This document shows positions 61,633 to 64,000 of a DNA stretch of 64,000 bases, piece after piece. A model generated the notes under the pieces. It was not told where the DNA came from and did no database searches. It was given only the letters and a program-made list of their open reading frames with translations. Source of the DNA: Echinostoma caproni (lineage: Eukaryota; Platyhelminthes; Trematoda; Plagiorchiida; Echinostomatidae); contig UZAN01039623.1 of the NCBI GenBank assembly GCA_900618425.1, forward strand, positions 33,781 through 97,780, given 5' to 3'. The position numbers and the translations under genes are program-made. Every line of letters begins with the position of its first letter. The first letter of the stretch is position 1.

Positions 61633-63490
61633 CTGAAAAGGGGCAGTTTGCATGTTTATTGGTCCTGACATTATCTAACATACAGCAAAGCGAACTAACG
61701 TGAGACTTTGAGGAGCTCATGCGAATTTCATTTAGTTTAAACAAAAATATTTGGTTTGTGCGCTTAATAGAAAAATGCAGTTATGTACAAGAAGTACACC
61801 AAAGTTAATTCGTCAGCATCAATGGTATGTCGTCTAGGGTGCAGTCGCCATGCAATTGTCTGGTGCTTTGCTGAACTGTTTCGTCGATACAACTAGATTA
61901 CTGAACCGTGTGAGTCTGCCACATGGGTATCATGCATCAATGGAAGTATACTATGGATTGAATCATTAAGCCGGCATGGAAATTACGAGTGACGTCGAGA
62001 AAACACAAAAGCATGGAGAAATTGGTCATATTTAATAAAAATTAAAAATAATAAGAATAAGTGATTCATGCGTGTGAATTCTTAACTTCCAATGAAAAGT
62101 AACAAAACTTTCTACGTCTTCCTCTAAAAGCACACTTGGAATAGCGTCAATAATTCCTAGACAACAATATATACTTTCTGTGGTCCGTTAAAACAAATGG
62201 TGCTAGTCTATCAAACCCATTGTACAGCCAACCAAATTACTACCACCTACCGAACGGTCGGAAGAATTAACCGCCCACTCAGAGAATAGCTACTCTTTCA
62301 GCCAATTAAAATCTAATTTACTCATTACGTTCTAGAAGAAAAGGCTATGAGGAGGAATAAATAAGTGGCAGTTACGCAACTGAGTCATTATTCATAGTCA
62401 TTAGTCTAGGCTGGAGACATTGTAGTATAACGTAATCTGCATCAACTTCAAACTGTCGTTTTGAAAACACCTCCACGTGATCGGATTTCCTACATTCATT
62501 GCTGACTTAACAAGCGTTGATTACAATACCGTGGTCCGGATTATTTATAAAAGCAAAACCTAAAAGGAGATTATTGTTCTCAGTGCGTTCAGCAAACAGA
62601 TGAAAACCGTTTACACCAATTCCTTTGGCAGGAAGATGCATTTGCCCATTCAGTTCTCCTTATTATTCTGTTTCTACTTTACTTATGTAGTTACCCTCAA
62701 ACTATTAGCAGATTTTATTTCAATCACATTATGGAGTCAAATGAGAAAAAGGTAAATTAACTCGGGCAATACCATGGCACTGGATTTTTCATATTAATTA
62801 GCAAAAAACATCTTCGAGAAAATTAGCAATGTTTGCTATAAGCAAATCTTAGATTGAATAAAAGTATTAAAAATAAGATCCAACAGGCAAAGCAAGCTGT
62901 TTTTCGATAAATTCATCAACTGACCATTTACATTTATATAGGTAGAGTATTTAATATTGTTTGATCCTGTGCACAGTGGATCTTATCACTGTAAAATCAA
63001 TTAATGGTATTATTTTCTTCACAGTTAAAATACTGACCAATAAGGATTTGTGTACCCGGTCGCGGCATTTCTTTACATCAACTTATCTGGGTTGCCAGAC
63101 ACGTAATTTACTCTCTATCTCTTGTTATGCCCAATTCGTACTGTTGTGTTGGAGGATCGACGGAAGTGCAACGGTCAACTGCTCAAAACCTCTGAAAGAC
63201 AATTATTCATATTTCTGAAAGAGTTGCATGCCACCAGTGATACCGCGATTGAACACGAAGCAAGCTTCAAAATAAGGTCTTTGTGTAGAGAAACTGAAGG
63301 CCTGCTCCCTGCAGTTTAGGTTTTAAAAGTTCAAAAGTTTTAAAAGTTCTATTATAGGAATCACTTACAAACTCATGCTTCTCCTGTTCCCATATGATAG
63401 TTACACAGTTGAATGGTTTCTCGGCGAAAATATCACATAAAGTTCCAGGTAGGAGATAAAAGATAATGTAGTCTTCGACGAATTTGCGTT
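61633..63490. other. stretch without recognised gene
   Basis: AT-rich intron-like DNA upstream of the 61.4-kb exon. No exon or repeat recognised. Confidence 0.45.
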
Positions 63491-63495
63491 TATTT

Positions 63496-63985
63496 TTAGT
63501 TGTGTAGAAATGTGAGGTGTACCAGGGTTTCATCGAGTCTCCGCTTGAAAGATTCACTAGTTGGTGTACAAACGACGTGAGATGGAAGGTTGTTCCAAGT
63601 ACTGCACACTCTGACTGCAAACGATTGGCACCGGCATTCCAGTCGACACTTATGAATCAATAACTTGAAACAGTATCCCCTGAGGGGTGCATTGTTCGGT
63701 AACATGAACAGCGGCCGACACGGATGGTTAGGGTTCTGCAGTATTTGATACGTCTCCTCGAGTCCGGCGGTACTGAGCATTATATAATCTCAGTGATAGT
63801 CATCTCTTCTCATAGATGAGGTAGTGCAATCTCTTGACCATCTTGGTGGCCATCCTTTGTGGATAACCAAGCATCTTGCGATCACGGTACAACCATGTAC
63901 TCTAAATATGGATGGCGTACTCTGCGTGCGTTTGGATGTAAACTGATAGCAAACTTGGGAACAGTGCTGATTCAAACCGACGAAA
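63496..63985 (-). mobile_element. CR1/Jockey-like LINE 3' fragment
   Basis: The minus-strand frames read RMATKMVKRLHYLIYE, a stop, YNAQYRRTRGDVSN, then GYCFKLLIHKCRLECR, VCSTWNNLPSHVV and ESFKRRLDETL. These match the order of the post-RT module of the LINE at 47.1-47.7 kb (V-Q-R-x-A-T-x-L-V, R-R-x-R/K-G-D, W-N-x-L-P, F-K-R-R-L-D). The sequence is diverged enough to be another family. The 5' part lies outside the window. Confidence 0.78.
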
Positions 63986-64000
63986 GACTTACCTAATCAA

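Overview
The window reads as a metazoan nuclear genome, most likely a parasitic flatworm (trematode-like). It is AT-rich, has small exons split by kilobase-scale introns with GT..AG borders, and is littered with decayed non-LTR retrotransposons, Penelope-like elements (PLEs) and tRNA-derived SINEs. The taxon is inferred from gene architecture and repeat flavour, not proven. Most open frames longer than 60 codons are chance frames or shadows. There are two N-gaps (27,521-27,663 and 51,458-52,202) and single Ns at 5,107, 47,100 and 47,765. Nothing bacterial (operon, CRISPR, Shine-Dalgarno) is present. || Main gene: one FERM-domain (band 4.1 superfamily) gene on the minus strand runs through at least the left 36 kb. 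It is split into exons of 43-185 nt plus one very large 3' exon that runs off the left edge. Transcript order is F1 lobe (35,768-35,952), F1/F2 linker (34,674-34,716), F2 (33,503-33,584; 30,744-30,841; 23,913-24,042), F2/F3 (20,830-20,917), F3 (19,415-19,503; 13,623-13,686), a problematic F3/FERM-adjacent stretch (11,957-12,162), FERM-adjacent (7,593-7,664), then a long disordered tail (1,749-1,876 and 1-1,254). The clean junctions agree in codon phase and carry standard splice sites, so the model is strong although made by eye. The product should be a membrane-cortex adaptor: the three-lobed FERM binds phospholipid or membrane-protein tails, and the acidic Ser/Thr-rich tail is a likely regulatory region. 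A minus-strand exon at 61,362-61,632 may be an upstream exon of the same gene or belong to a neighbour. || Introns and right half: 25.3-27.8 kb holds two PLE insertions. One is a composite with opposed 3' ends, a perfect 16-bp target-site duplication on both sides and an exact 306-bp tandem repeat beside a gap. 32.57-33.15 kb holds an inverted pair of one repeat. 43.95-49.19 kb looks like an old non-LTR element interrupted by a younger CR1/Jockey-like LINE. 50.87-51.15 kb holds a third PLE nuclease fragment. 63.5-63.98 kb is another LINE 3' end on the minus strand. Two SINE families with tRNA-like heads (two and three copies) are scattered through the window. The rest of the 36-61 kb stretch shows no gene I can name.
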